A DNA stretch of 64,000 bases from Cladophialophora immunda (taxonomy: Eukaryota > Ascomycota > Eurotiomycetes > Chaetothyriales > Herpotrichiellaceae): contig NW_015622545.1 of the NCBI RefSeq assembly GCF_000835495.1, positions 3,674,777 through 3,738,776 of the forward strand, read 5' to 3'. Numbering within the stretch: position 1 is the stretch's first letter; the number at the start of each line of letters is the position of its first letter. Shown piece by piece: positions 45,097-56,405 of the stretch. The position numbers and the translations under genes are program-made. The notes under the pieces were generated by a model. That model did not search any database and was not told the origin of the DNA. It worked only from the letters and a program-made list of their open reading frames with translations.

Positions 45097-46224
45097 ATGG
45101 AGAGCTCGTGCTCGTGTCAAGCTCTCGGCAGCTTACAGCTCTGGATTGATTCCCTAAGACCCTCCACCACCAGTCGGAGGACGCGTTCGGCAGAATGCAT
45201 CCCGACCACGTCGCAGGCAAGACAACAACAGTCACTTGCCGATCGGGCCTTCGATCAGCTACATCCCCTCGATAAGACATCAGCTACAGATCATGATGAG
45301 GAGGAGGAGACGGTCTTGTATCTGGGATATGGGTCCAACCTGAGCGCTGAGACCTTCAAGGGAAAGAGAGGCATACATCCGGTATCGCAGGTCAACGTTC
45401 TCGTACCGAGCCTGTCCTTGACCTTTGATCTACCGGGAATACCATATTCTGAGCCGTGCTTTGGAAATGTACGCTACAGAGAGGTGACGCCCCAGCAAGA
45501 CGGAGGCTGTACGTCTACCAAAGACTACCACAAAGATCGTTGGTCAAAAGGTCTGGTTGGCGTGGTCTACGAAGTGACCAAGTCCGACTTTGTGCACATT
45601 ATCGCTACAGAAGGAGGGGGCGCAGGATATCAAGATGTCCTTGTTGATTGCTACGCCCTCACTGGGGGTCCAATGGAGGATGTCCCACTGATGCCCTCGG
45701 GACAACCTTTCAAAGCACATACCCTGTTTGCACCCTCCAAGACCACTCGACCTGACCCTTCCTACGCACAACCGAGCCCGAGATACCTCAAACTGATCAC
45801 AGACGGCGCCGAAGAGCACGGTTTACCCCTCGAGTATCAAGCCTTCCTCCACCAGATTCGAACATTTCACATCACAACCACAAAGCAGAGATTGGGCTCG
45901 TTCATCTTTCTGAGTGTGTGGTCTCCCCTGTTCTTGTTTTTCGTGGGTGGGGCCGCTGCGATATTTCTGAAACCAGACGGAACCTATCCAAAGTGGTTCG
46001 CCAAGTTCTTGAATGCTATGTTTGCGGCATGTTGGGCGAGCTACGACAACTTCTTCAAGGAGACCTTTGGAGATGGCGAGAGGACCATGAGGGACAAGGA
46101 CGAAGGTCATGAAGGTGATGCTGGTCATGAGTGTTTTGGTTCGGTCATGGACGAGAAAGAGCCATTGATTGAACGGGTCCAACATAAATACGGGGCAGTG
46201 AGCACGGTGGAACGAATTGTATGA
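45097..46224 (+). CDS. Gamma-glutamylcyclotransferase-like (AIG2/GliK-type) protein with C-terminal membrane anchor
   Basis: A 375-residue single-exon protein. The ATG at 45097 is the first in frame. The N-terminal 70 residues are Ser/Gln-rich. The catalytic fold starts at TVLYLGYGSNLSAETF (about 72-87), the hallmark of gamma-glutamylcyclotransferases. It continues with LPGIPYSEPCFGNVR, LVGVVYEVTKSDF and the ATEGGGAGYQ segment holding the expected catalytic Glu. A hydrophobic segment (about 285-310, FIFLSVWSPLFLFFVGG) is predicted to span a membrane. The tail is acidic. The family releases 5-oxoproline from gamma-glutamyl substrates; fungal relatives include GliK of gliotoxin biosynthesis. 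No such cluster is visible here, so the substrate is open. Confidence 0.85.
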   Translation: MESSCSCQALGSLQLWIDSLRPSTTSRRTRSAECIPTTSQARQQQSLADRAFDQLHPLDKTSATDHDEEEETVLYLGYGSNLSAETFKGKRGIHPVSQVNVLVPSLSLTFDLPGIPYSEPCFGNVRYREVTPQQDGGCTSTKDYHKDRWSKGLVGVVYEVTKSDFVHIIATEGGGAGYQDVLVDCYALTGGPMEDVPLMPSGQPFKAHTLFAPSKTTRPDPSYAQPSPRYLKLITDGAEEHGLPLEYQAFLHQIRTFHITTTKQRLGSFIFLSVWSPLFLFFVGGAAAIFLKPDGTYPKWFAKFLNAMFAACWASYDNFFKETFGDGERTMRDKDEGHEGDAGHECFGSVMDEKEPLIERVQHKYGAVSTVERIV

Positions 46225-46490
46225 GAATGAGTGTATGAAAATTTCAAGGGAAGTGTTTTTGATATAGAATGGAAGACTGCTCGGGATCGCCTTCTACTTG
46301 ATTTGAACCATGGCTAATGCGTTGAGTATGCGGTGAGTTGGACAAGAAATTCGTGCTCTTTCATATTGGGTTGCCGTCTGCAACGACCGAACAAGTTCTG
46401 ACATCTGTTCTTCTCTCTCCACTCCGTCCTCAGCCCACACGCGACTTCAACCATCGTTTTATTGCTTATCATCTTGTGCCATCTCACGCA

Positions 46491-49400
46491 ATGGACAAGC
46501 AGTCTCACTTCCAAGCCTCGTTTTCAGCTCTTGTGAAATGTCTCCAGCAAGGCTTCCAGAAGGGAGGAATCGTGAGGCAAGTCTGCGCCACTGAGGATTG
46601 CATACGGGAAAGCTGATCAGATCTTCTCTACAGCCTACCAGCCGAGATCGTCAAGCCCTTCAGGCAACCCTTCAGTCCAACCGAAAGCTCCTTACTTCGC
46701 AATTTGCAAAAGATTTTAGAAAATGGCCGGCCCAAAAATATCATCCGCCTTGATTCACAGTCTTTCTACGTCGTCGCGTCAGTCATTCTTCATTTCCCAT
46801 ACTCAGAGACACAGAACAAGCTACTATATCTCTTCATGGTCAGTGGCACCCCACAAATGCTGGCTGGCATCCTGCTCATTCAGTCAGGACACAATCCGAC
46901 AATATAAAAACGAGCATACCTTCGCTCCAGTCTTGTCCAGGGCTCACGGGGCTGAGCTTTCTCCCACACAAGTTAAAGAGCAGGGCGACTTCATTGGGAG
47001 AAAGCTGGGCGCTTGCATACTGCGCCATGTCGTGAGCAGTGAGAAAAGACCACAGCATCGCTGGAGGGTACTTGCTTCCTACAGCATCAACTGCTCCACA
47101 AGAATATTGAACCAAGCTGATATTGCACAGCTGGCGCAATTCCTCTCTGTCCTACTTCGCTCCACTTCGGTGGTGACAAATGAGATAATGGCTGCCGACG
47201 AAAGGTACTAAGCCGCCCGATGCCCATCCATCACTAACTCGAAGCCAGCCAGTACTTGATACCCATCCTTGAAATAGGGCAGAACTATTTCCTTCGCATA
47301 CTGATAGCCGATGTGGTCCGACAACTACTCTTCAATGGGGCAGAAAGGGAAGCTTTGAAGAAAGCATGCAGCAAGCCAAGCCTTGTGGATGGCTTCCCGC
47401 TTTCGAAGAACGGCGATTCCATGTGGTTGAGCAACTTCGTCGACCACCTCAGCGGATTTGATCTTGCAAGGGCATTTACTAGACAGTACGAAGATCTTTC
47501 GGAACGTAGTGCAATGCTTGGCTAACGTTTTGCAGAGCCGAGCGTATCTTCAGGGTGCAGCGCCTGGAATGTGATGGAAACGAGTACTTTGAAAGTCCCT
47601 CGCCATTCGTCGCAACCGTGTCAAGCGAGATCTCCTTTCTAGTACCCAATGGGGTGGATATGCTCACATTGTTTTCTGTCCCTGTTTCGAAGAATATCTC
47701 CGTCAGTCACCAGGCCTCGGAGCCTGATTCATCGATGGTCGTTGAAATCCGATACCCTGGGGTTGAGGGGGACCGTTTCATAAATGGAGCCAAAGGTGCT
47801 ATAAACAGCCTCACCATAACCCTATGTGATGAGGGTGCGGTGGAAGCCTTCATCCAAATGATTGAGGAGGCGCGGCATGAAAATGTGCATGACGACGTGC
47901 CAGGTGTCCCGGAAAATCCTAAGAAGCACTCAATTGCTTTCATTGAGCTGGAGCCAGCTTCTGCAGACGGCAACTGTGAATCGGTTGCAAGATTGAAGGC
48001 CACGGCAACCTCCGAGGCCGATGCTTCCTCCCCTCTTCGCAATATTTCATTGCGTACACGACAGCAGCAGGGATCGAAAGAGGCGCCAGTGACACAAGAC
48101 CGCGGTTCTAACGTTGCGCCTTCGGCCAGTGCCAGCGAAAAGTCGACCGAGGACACGCCGGCCTTGAAGCTTCCTCTCGAGGATAAGCCCTTGATTGAAC
48201 GACTACGTGCTTCGCAGAGAAGGCCAAGAGATGTGCAATCAAAAGACAAAGTAAGCTCTAGGAAATCACAGCTGGGTCGCAGGAATTTGAAAGCGGACGT
48301 CGCGGAAGGTGCAATGGGAAAAGGACACCCGCCTTCGACCGCCAGTGATGCTGCTCAAACTCAACCTCATTCTCCAGACCCATCCTTCCCATCCAACAAA
48401 TCGAATTACAAGCATAACGCTGAATTGGCAAACAAGCCCACTCCCGCTTCGTCGGAGAAAGTACGCAAATTCATCGGCGTCGATCCCGGACGGCGGGTTG
48501 TCGACCAGCCCGCTGAATCGACCCGCAAACGGCCCAGGCATGAAATTACTATGGCTAACCTGATTGACGTCCAACCTGACTCACGAGGCGACTCTGAAGC
48601 TGGTAAACGATCGGCCAGAACTGGCCTCAAGCGGAGGGCGGGAAAAGTCTCCACAGCGCTCCAGAACGAACAGTCGCAGAAGCCATCTAAATTCGTTTCA
48701 AAAGCAGCTGAATTTGACCTCCCACCTTCCAATGATGAGGGATCCCGGCCCGCAAAGAAAACAAAGACGAAGAATCCCAAGGCCTCGATCAAGCCCTCTC
48801 CCAGGGAATCTGCAAAAGTGAACAGGCAGAATGTTCAGGTTGCAGCTTCACCAAAACGGCACAAGGAAAAGGCAATTGGGACGAAGTTGACCAAGACTCT
48901 GGAGATAAAGACCCAGAAGACTGCCGCTTCAACGAGGGCCAGGCGGGTTACTCAAGAACCAATATACATCGAAAGTGATGATGAGATCGAAGAGGGCGGT
49001 GCAGGGGAAGCAACCAACGCAGAAAAATCTCTTGAACACCAAGAGTGTAACAGCCTTGAGGAAGCAGCGGAAGACTCGCTTCCACTCAGCAAAGGGGCGC
49101 TAGAAAATGCACTGAAAGCCCCGCAACTCAATTTCGAAACCAACATGCGAGAGATTGTCGACGGCGACGGCACTGACCGGGAAGATCGGTCGATAGCAGG
49201 TGCCGTTGCGCGCGACCCTCCAGGTGGGCAAACCGCACCAAAAGCTACCCCTGTGGTTCCATCCACCAGTCATAAACAGACTCCAGCGAAGAAAGAGAAG
49301 CGTGTATCAAACCCCCCGACCACAAAAGCCGTCTCCAAAGATACGCCTGGTTTAGAGAACAATGGTCAGCGAAAATCCACCCCCCAGCGCAACTCGATAC

Positions 49401-51352
49401 TACTGAGTGAAAGTCCGATACCTCCTGTGGAAGAGAAACTATTGCGAAAAACTAAAATCGTACACTTTGGTCCTCAAGGCCCTGCCAATCAGGCTGTTCA
49501 GCAAAAGTCCCCGGTGACGCCGGTCAGACCTGAAACAACAAAGGAGACCAGTCCGATATCTCAAGACTTAGATCTAAAGCAGGGTGAACGTGTGGAAGAC
49601 ATCGATGAACTTGTCCCGGACCACAGCTATGAGCCTATGCTGAGGCCACCAGAAATTAAGGAGACCCAACCCTCTTTTTCACATCACGGCGATGATATAC
49701 TGAAGCTGTCCATCGGAGGCCGAGATGCGGATATTAATGCATATGCTGATAACGCGGACGAGCTTGTTATCGAAGGTTACGATGAATCAACAAGAGATAT
49801 CCCTTACGACCAGGAGGCTTCTGAAAATATCGTCCCGGGAGCCGAGGACGCAGCAAGTGAGGTCTCTTTCCAGGTAAATGACCTTCACAGCTCGCACAAG
49901 AACGATACACAACAATACAGACTGCATATCCCTCTTCTTCCCGATGAACTGTCTCCCTACGACGCTCCTGGAGCCGAAGAGTCTCAAATTCCTGGTGAGC
50001 CGACACGCAAGTCCATCGGAACCAACTCGACCTTGGATCAGCAACATCCCCAACCTCAAAAGGTTGTGAGAACTAGCAAAATCCGTGCCAGTTATCGGAC
50101 ACCAGAAATGCAAGAAGTCGCGATTAGCAGTGTTGCAACCGACATGGTCCATCCGGTGTCCAAGGGAGTGGTAGAGCCTAAGAATTCTGAGGAGCCCCAT
50201 GGGTTAAACCACTCGGGACTGATCTGTGAAGGCGACACTACATCTCGCATCCTTCCAATTCCTATCTCGCAAACCGCACACGCAGATGCAGAAAATGTCC
50301 ACCGCCAACCCATTTCGGCACGGAAGGCAAATCTACAGACTGGTTCGCAAACCATGCGCAAGCCTTACACACCCCTCTCGCACCGTGTGACCGAGACGAT
50401 GGGCACTCCCCCACCACCGACGATTCCGCTCCGGTCAGTCGAGCAATCTAATCCTCTTCGCAAATCCTGGCCGGCAGCTAAGGTGGATCTGCACGTAATT
50501 GTGCCTCAAAAGTCACCAAGTGAGCCAATTAAACCCGTCATTTCTGGTCCTGTTAGAGTGAAGAAGAGCCTTAGTGTGCCCATTTCAGGCATTGAGCCCC
50601 CACTGCCTGTGCTTGAATCCGAACTGCCTCCAGCAACGCCTGTCTCCTTCTCGACGCGCCTCAACTTACACCTGCCTCTCCCGGCCACCGTGACAGCAAA
50701 CAACGAAGGCTCGAAGGCGATTGAAGGAGATACGAGTCAAAACGTCGGTAACGGCAGCTTGACCGTTGTGAATGAGGACGAAACGGTCTTTGGAGATCAC
50801 TCAGACAAGGTGCTGAGACTAGGACGGAGACGACGATCTGAATTTGGGGACGATAGCTTTGGGACCACAACCCCTTTCCACCGAACGGGAGAAGGCATCA
50901 GACGGAATGATGCATTGGTGGGCGTCGTATCTGCCCGGGAATCTCAAAGAGGTGTGGTAGATGCGATCATCAACATAACTAATGTAAGTTGATCGCTCAT
51001 GTCTCCTTGCCTTCACTGACATGTCTAGGATGTCCTTTTCCGATTCGGTGCGGAAGAAGACGCCATGAAAGCAACCGTCAACCAGTATGGCCGTGGAGGC
51101 AACGAAATCATCCGAACACTAACATCCACATGGGATCAACGTCTGGGTCACGAGCGCCGCATCTTGGGGGATGCGTTGAAGGCGGAGAAGGAGGTTCTCA
51201 CATCGGCGCTTCAGCTCGTGGAAGACGGACAGCAATCTGGTGGAGCATGGAAGGAGACAATTTATGATCGGGAGTTAACGGGAAAGGTGCAGGAAAAGAG
51301 GAATAGCCTTGTGAGGAAGATTGAAGAGCTGAGGAATAGAGGCGGTCAGTGA
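46491..51352 (+). CDS. Large mostly disordered protein with folded N-terminal region and C-terminal coiled coil; candidate Red1/SYCP2-like meiotic axis protein
   Basis: The likely start is the ATG at 46491 (MDKQSHFQASFSALVKCLQQ). Well-supported exons are the one ending 47485 (YLIPILEIGQNYFLRILIADV), 47536-50983 and 51029-51352. Exon borders between 46572 and 47250 are uncertain. The N-terminal helical region is followed by a beta-rich segment (about 47540-47900: RIFRVQRLECDGNEYF, VEIRYPG, SLTITLCDEGAVEAF). Next come about 950 residues of Lys/Arg/Ser/Pro-rich disorder, and a C-terminal helical exon (FRFGAEEDAMKATVNQY; ERRILGDALKAEKEVL) ending in a coiled coil. This order (helical domain, PH-like domain, long disorder, coiled coil) matches Red1/Rec10/SYCP2 meiotic chromosome axis proteins. 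The assignment rests on architecture, not on a diagnostic motif, and other nuclear proteins are possible. Confidence 0.6.
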
Positions 51353-51578
51353 GCTATCACGTGTGGTCGGGGATGTTGTTCGACCAGGTTCATGGGAGAA
51401 GAGGGTGGATTTACTATTGTGTGCTTGTAGTGATTATTCCAACGATGTACTGGTGCGCGGAAAAGGCATATGTTCAAGGGCAGATAAGTGAAGGTAGCAT
51501 TGAAAAGATACAAGTATTCCATTTCCCCTCCGAGTGCTAGAACTTTTTGAATCCAAACAATATCATCTTGGTCCGTGT

Positions 51579-52628
51579 TCAGAAATGTCGTCCCGTAGCC
51601 GCCTGGGCCAGAAACTCCTGGGGCATCTCGATCTTCTCCGCCGTGCAGTTCCCTTCCTTGTCCACCAAGACGCCATGGTTCTTCTCAATCACCTTCCACT
51701 CCTCGATCTTGTACGTGGTGGGCTCGCTGGCCACAATGAAGTGCTTGCCGTGGTCCTCGGGCTTGAGGGTGGCATTGGGGTTTTTCGTGCCCGCGGCGTT
51801 GCCCGGGTACTTCCGGTTCAGGGTCACGCCGGCGGTGGTGCTGTAGTACAGGCTGGGCGGATTCTCGACGGCGTGGTTGCGCAGGCGCACGGCGACCAGC
51901 TGCTCGCCGTCGGTGCAGCACACGTTCAGCGAGCAGGCCTGGACGTTCTCCGCGCCCAGCGTCTCCTGCTGCAGCCGCACGATGGCGTGGAAGGCGTCGA
52001 CCAGCGCGCCCAGCATCTCCCGCGGCGTGTACTGCCGTTCCCAGCTCTGCGGGCCGCCCCCGGCCGACTTGGTCAGGTTGGTGATGTACAGGGCCGCCAG
52101 GTGCTCCGAGTCGGTCGTGCCGTGGATGTTCTCGTACGCCGACTTCTCCATCAGGCTGAGCAAGGGTCGGCGGACGTCGGTGAAGTGCGAGATCAGGCCG
52201 TTGTGCATGATCGTGTGCCGCCCGAACACGAAGGGGTGGTTGTTGATGGCCGCCACCGAGGTGCCCGTCGCGGCGCGGATGTGCGCGAACACGGCCGTCG
52301 TCGACGTCCCCGCGCAGATGCTGTGGAAGTTGGCGTCGTTGTTCGGCGGCTGCGCGTTCTTGTACGTCGCCGGCCGCATCCCGTCAATGCTGGTGATGAA
52401 CGACGAGCGCACGGGTGTGTACCACACCAGGCCGAAGCCGTCGACGTTGTTGAGTCGGTTCCGCAGGCTGATCTCGAGCTTGGTCGTCTGCTCGCCGGGG
52501 ACGTGCGAGAAGAGCTTGGGGAGGTAGTGGTCGTGGACTTGTTTGGCAATGCCGTGTTCGGGGGTGATGAGGACGTCCTCCAGGAGGCATTCTTCATCGG
52601 GCGAGATGTAGGCAAACCACCGACACAT
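51579..52628 (-). CDS. DUG3: Class II glutamine amidotransferase-domain protein, Dug3-type
   Basis: A 349-residue single-exon protein, close to yeast Dug3 (357). The start MCRWFAYISPDE places the nucleophilic Cys at position 2, exposed after Met removal, as in N-terminal-nucleophile amidotransferases. Further family motifs are NNVDGFGLVWYT, FAHIRAATGTSVA, NNHPFVFGRHTIMHNGLI and TTDSEHLAALYI. In yeast Dug3 forms a complex with Dug2 that breaks the gamma-glutamyl bond of glutathione in the cytosol. GC-rich third positions produce a 422-codon frame on the opposite strand. Confidence 0.92.
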   Translation of the reverse strand: MCRWFAYISPDEECLLEDVLITPEHGIAKQVHDHYLPKLFSHVPGEQTTKLEISLRNRLNNVDGFGLVWYTPVRSSFITSIDGMRPATYKNAQPPNNDANFHSICAGTSTTAVFAHIRAATGTSVAAINNHPFVFGRHTIMHNGLISHFTDVRRPLLSLMEKSAYENIHGTTDSEHLAALYITNLTKSAGGGPQSWERQYTPREMLGALVDAFHAIVRLQQETLGAENVQACSLNVCCTDGEQLVAVRLRNHAVENPPSLYYSTTAGVTLNRKYPGNAAGTKNPNATLKPEDHGKHFIVASEPTTYKIEEWKVIEKNHGVLVDKEGNCTAEKIEMPQEFLAQAATGRHF

Positions 52629-53531
52629 GTTGTCGTTGTGTGTTGGTTCTTTTTTTTTTTTCCTTCTCTTCTCTTTTTTACCTTGAACTACTTAGAATCA
52701 GTATTCTCTTCTTTCCTTTCTCTCGCTTCTTTTCTTTTGGCTCTTTTGGGAGCTGTAGATGAATCAAATTCTACTCAAATATGGTATTCATATAGGAAAT
52801 GAAGGGGGAGTCGAGTGCTAAAGTATCCCGGGTATAAATGTGGCGGTCTGGCTACAGCACGGCAGATATCTCAGGCAGAGCGGAGTCAATGGGATATAGC
52901 GAGGTCCCCAATATTTATTATTGGCGAGTCGACACGCCAAAGGAATGGCTAAAAGAAAAGCAAAAAAAAGGAAGCCCGAACAAGGGAGGAAAAAGCGACG
53001 TAAGGGAATCGTGTTGGGTACATGGCAAAGAGGGGGGGGGAGGGAGGAGAAACATCAGCTCCCTCGCCGCCTACAACCACCCCACGTTTTCTCCTTCTCC
53101 AGCTGAGGCCTCGGTTTCTCCTTCCTTCCTTCCTTACTGCTTGTCCAGGCATTGGCCTTCCCAGTTCCAGGGTGTTGGGACGTTCAAACTGGGAATAAGA
53201 TGCAAGCATCTCGTCAAAAGATCTGGTCTGCGATCTCACAGCCACGTAATCGGTCAATCAGCGCCGCAGGGATTTCGGGAAAAAGGTGAACGGACCCGAT
53301 TACGTCATTGCGCACAAGCACGCTAAGCTTTTGCCAAGCCATGACGCGCTCTAGCGTGTCGAAGAACGGTCCCAAGACATATGCAGTGCGACTCTTCTGT
53401 TGTTTATTGGAGTCCCAGGCTCACTCTCTTCTTCTTCACGCTCTCGCTGCCAGAAAATTGGAGGGATCCCAGACCCCACGAATTCTCTGGGCACGAAAGA
53501 ACTCCCACACCAGGGGGCTCCTCCAAGTTGT

Positions 53532-53648
53532 GGCCAGCAGAATCTGAGGCGAACCGTCCAACAACAAGCCAAGGGTCAGAGCGACCAAATGCAAACCTAA
53601 CAAATCCCCCAGGTTTCCGCTGGCCGAGGAACTCCCACGCCAGGGGAA
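53532..53648 (-). repeat. Dispersed repeat copy B (inverted relative to 28229-28343)
   Basis: Reads on the minus strand as CCTCGGCCAGCGG to GATTCTGCTGGCC, about 90 percent identical to copy A by eye. A short phrase CTCCCACRCCAGGGG occurs twice around it (near 53503-53517 and 53632-53646), which could be an internal duplication. Confidence 0.7.
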
Positions 53649-53749
53649 ATGCAAAGTTCCAAGCAGGAAATTCCGGGGTCAAGGACGAACTGGCAGCCCT
53701 CCAGGTGGAAATGCGAAGACATGGAGCAAGAGCTTGTGGACGTGAGGCA

Positions 53750-54101
53750 GTGATATACCGCATCCAGTGTTCCGCAGCATCTGGAAAAGGACGGACAGGG
53801 CTTTCTCGACAACTTGCAGGAGACGATCACGAATGTGCGTGGGCATCGGGAGAAAATTCGCATGGACATGAGCTTACTTCACAACATTGAAAGGTGCTTG
53901 GGTTTCATTGCAGACACATTAGACATACAAGAGCAATGCAGCAGGTTGATTATTGTCACGATCTCCTCACTCGTGGATCGTCAGGGGCTTGCCGAACACG
54001 CTTACCAGGAGCATCTGCGTGACACGTCGACTCAAGTTGGAGGATCTGGCACATGAAGTCGTCGGTCATTTGCAACAATACAACAAGACCGGGACGTGAG
54101 C
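53750..54101 (+). pseudogene. Possible decayed protein-coding fragment
   Basis: One frame from about 53755 reads LEKDGQGFLDNLQETI, then an amphipathic helical stretch including SLLHNIERCLGFIADTLDI and ending near HLRDTSTQ. A shift of one base continues with RRLKLEDLAHEVVGHLQQY to a stop near 54101. Upstream in the same frame an in-frame TGA interrupts VDVRQ. The composition looks like an ordinary helical cytosolic protein, but there is no start, and the frame is broken on both sides. The family was not recognised. An unrecognised small intron is the alternative to decay. Confidence 0.3.
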
Positions 54102-55457
54102 TAGCTCATCTCGTCGACTTCTCAGTCAGCAGCAAGGATCATCGCATGCTCTGGGATGAGGTCTAGCGATGCACCAGCGGACATGATTTTGCGTTCAGTA
54201 GCAGCGTGGCTGGGAAGACGGATATGTTATTGAGAATACAAGTTCTATTGTCTATGAACTTGGTCTTCTATGGTGTCTGTTGGTTCAATCCCACCAACCG
54301 ATTCTTGCCCGAGCCAATGTCCTAGCCCCAGCACACCTGCATTGCATTTCCATCTCCATCTTCGTCTCCAGAACAGACCGAGGCATCTCATTCTGTGTCA
54401 TGCACATGAATCTCACGATGTCCTCCATCCACCTGCCTCACGAGCGCAGGGTGGACCCATGCTTTACTGATTCCCACGACCGCGACCGCGACCAGCCATA
54501 GGCCGGGCTCTTGACGTCGTCCTGTGTCGAGGGATCATTTCGGCCCATTGGGCCATCAGACCATCGTCTATCAGGCCCGAGTCCAGCATGTCGCTCAAGC
54601 CGTCCATGATTCCGACACTTGGAGACGAAAATGGAAAGCATGCAAAAGGCAATAACAAACACCAAGCTCTGCGGGCCAGCCCCGGCCAATACACGTGACC
54701 CAGACCGGTAGACGACTAGATGCGGTTAGACAGGTACACATGAGAGGAGGCTAGCAAGACTGGCAGTTCTAGCGACACTAGCGAGACTAGCGAGTGGCGG
54801 CGTCCTTAGTGTCAACGGGGAACAGCGTGTGGCGTCGGTTTGTTGATCGCCAGGACCAGCCTTCCCCATGTTTGCCCAGTCAAAGCTGCACACAGCCTGG
54901 TCACCTTTGATTGCCCTCGGATCCAGCTCCAATCGGTGGGCTGATGAAGCAAACACCTCATCTGGGGACCAGAGTCAGGCCCATGGCGCCCCAATCAATA
55001 TATTGCCCCGTAGGTTCCCCATGCGGCCATGTGAAAGAGTGACAGGTGAAACTCAGCTGGAAGACGCACCCCCAGAGCCCGCCTCTCTGCGCCAACTCCT
55101 ACGACTTCTCGTCCTCTGTACACGTACTTGACGGAGCATCTTGACATCACCAGCCAACGCTCCTGCCCTGCCTCGAGAAGTCTCTTTGGCAGATGACAGC
55201 TGGCACCTGAGCCTGCCTTGATCACCGCACTCCCTTTCTCCCAAACACCGCAATATTCCCCCTCGTTACCCGAGACATCCTCACCGACTTGACACTTTCG
55301 GGTCAACATGGGCTTTTGAAACGCTCACCTCCGCCCTTAGGCACTTTACAGTTATTTTCCTTCAGGAGCATTGGCTTCACCGACCACATCTCTACCTCCC
55401 GGCACCTCTTCAGGTTTGCATCGGCACCTCTATCACTCCAGACTGGAATACGCAACC

Positions 55458-55949
55458 ATGACCACCACAGCCGAAGCCACGGAGCTCACTGAGCAGCAAC
55501 CTCCCGCTTCACTCCAACGACCCAAGTCGGAATTCGATCCCTGCTGCAATGCCAAAGTTACCTCCCCTTTCTACCTCTACAACCATGACTCCCCCCGACC
55601 GTCCTTTGACGTGAAAAAGCCCGGCAACCCCGTCGAAGTTGCTGTCCAAGACCTCGAGGCCGGCACGTTCAACCTTTCACCGTCAATTACTCAAGAGAAG
55701 AAAGATGCACAGAGTTCGGCAGTTCGGGAGAGGTTCAAGTTTTGGAAGAGAGAGAAGCAGTGCATGACAAAACCGAAGCAGAGAGGATGCGTTTGGTTCA
55801 CTCGGTTGCCCGCACGCCAACGCCTGCTGATCAAGATTCTCATTGGGTTGCTCATCATTGGAGCTGCTGTGGGAATTGCCGTCGGTGTCAGTGTTAAGGT
55901 CCATGGAACGGTGTACAAGGGCAACAACTCGACTTCGCAGATCGGTTGA
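55458..55949 (+). CDS. Small single-pass membrane protein, function unknown
   Basis: A 163-residue single-exon protein starting MTTTAEATELTEQQP. The N-terminal 115 residues are polar, with a Pro/Ser-rich segment (KSEFDPCCNAKVTSPFYLYN). A basic stretch (KFWKREKQC, LPARQRLLIK) is followed by one hydrophobic helix of about 25 residues (about 125-149, ILIGLLIIGAAVGIAVGVSV). A short tail with NNST closes the protein. This implies a cytosolic N terminus and lumenal or outside C terminus with one possible N-glycosylation site. No enzyme motif is seen. The ATG at 55458 is the first in frame. Confidence 0.7.
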   Translation: MTTTAEATELTEQQPPASLQRPKSEFDPCCNAKVTSPFYLYNHDSPRPSFDVKKPGNPVEVAVQDLEAGTFNLSPSITQEKKDAQSSAVRERFKFWKREKQCMTKPKQRGCVWFTRLPARQRLLIKILIGLLIIGAAVGIAVGVSVKVHGTVYKGNNSTSQIG

Positions 55950-56405
55950 TCGTGTTGGCCAGTACTCGTGGCACCGCGGCAAGATTTCAAGATGAAAAAG
56001 GGACGAGAACCATCCATTCTTACCAAGACCAGTCAATCGCTGTGTTCAATTGTATACGATATTGGGAGTATAGATTATGGGGCATGGGACCACAAAAGGC
56101 GAGACCAAAACCAACAGGCAACTCGTTATTTCGACAGTGTGACAGATGATAATGACGGCGTACATAGGTAGGGGTCACGGAAGGATTCAGCGAGCGGGAC
56201 TGGTTGGTAGCTAATGCCCATGAAGCGTTTTTCGTTCGATCGACATGGATATTGACAACGTGAGCCCGTGGTATTTTTCCCATCGATGTCCCCATCCAAC
56301 ACATTTCCCTGTCAGTGTGATCTCGCTTTGACATGTTTGTTTCAGCTACACTGGCTCCGATGCCAACTCAAACGCGACCACCCCCATACGTCCTCACATG
56401 TCGGA
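55950..56405. other. Convergent intergenic region
   Basis: This lies between the 3' ends of the small membrane protein gene and the nitronate monooxygenase gene. No feature was recognised. Confidence 0.6.

Larger units (their letters stand above)
52629..55457. other. Gene-poor region with dispersed repeat and coding relic
   Basis: A 2.8 kb region. It contains the inverted repeat copy B (53532-53648) and a decayed coding fragment (about 53750-54101). Everything else is without recognisable features; the last 300 bases are the leader of the small membrane protein gene. Confidence 0.5.

Noticed and set aside
51534..52802. 422-codon + strand frame over DUG3
   Set aside because: The sense strand carries clear Dug3 motifs; the antisense product is Arg/Val/His/Gly-rich without domains.
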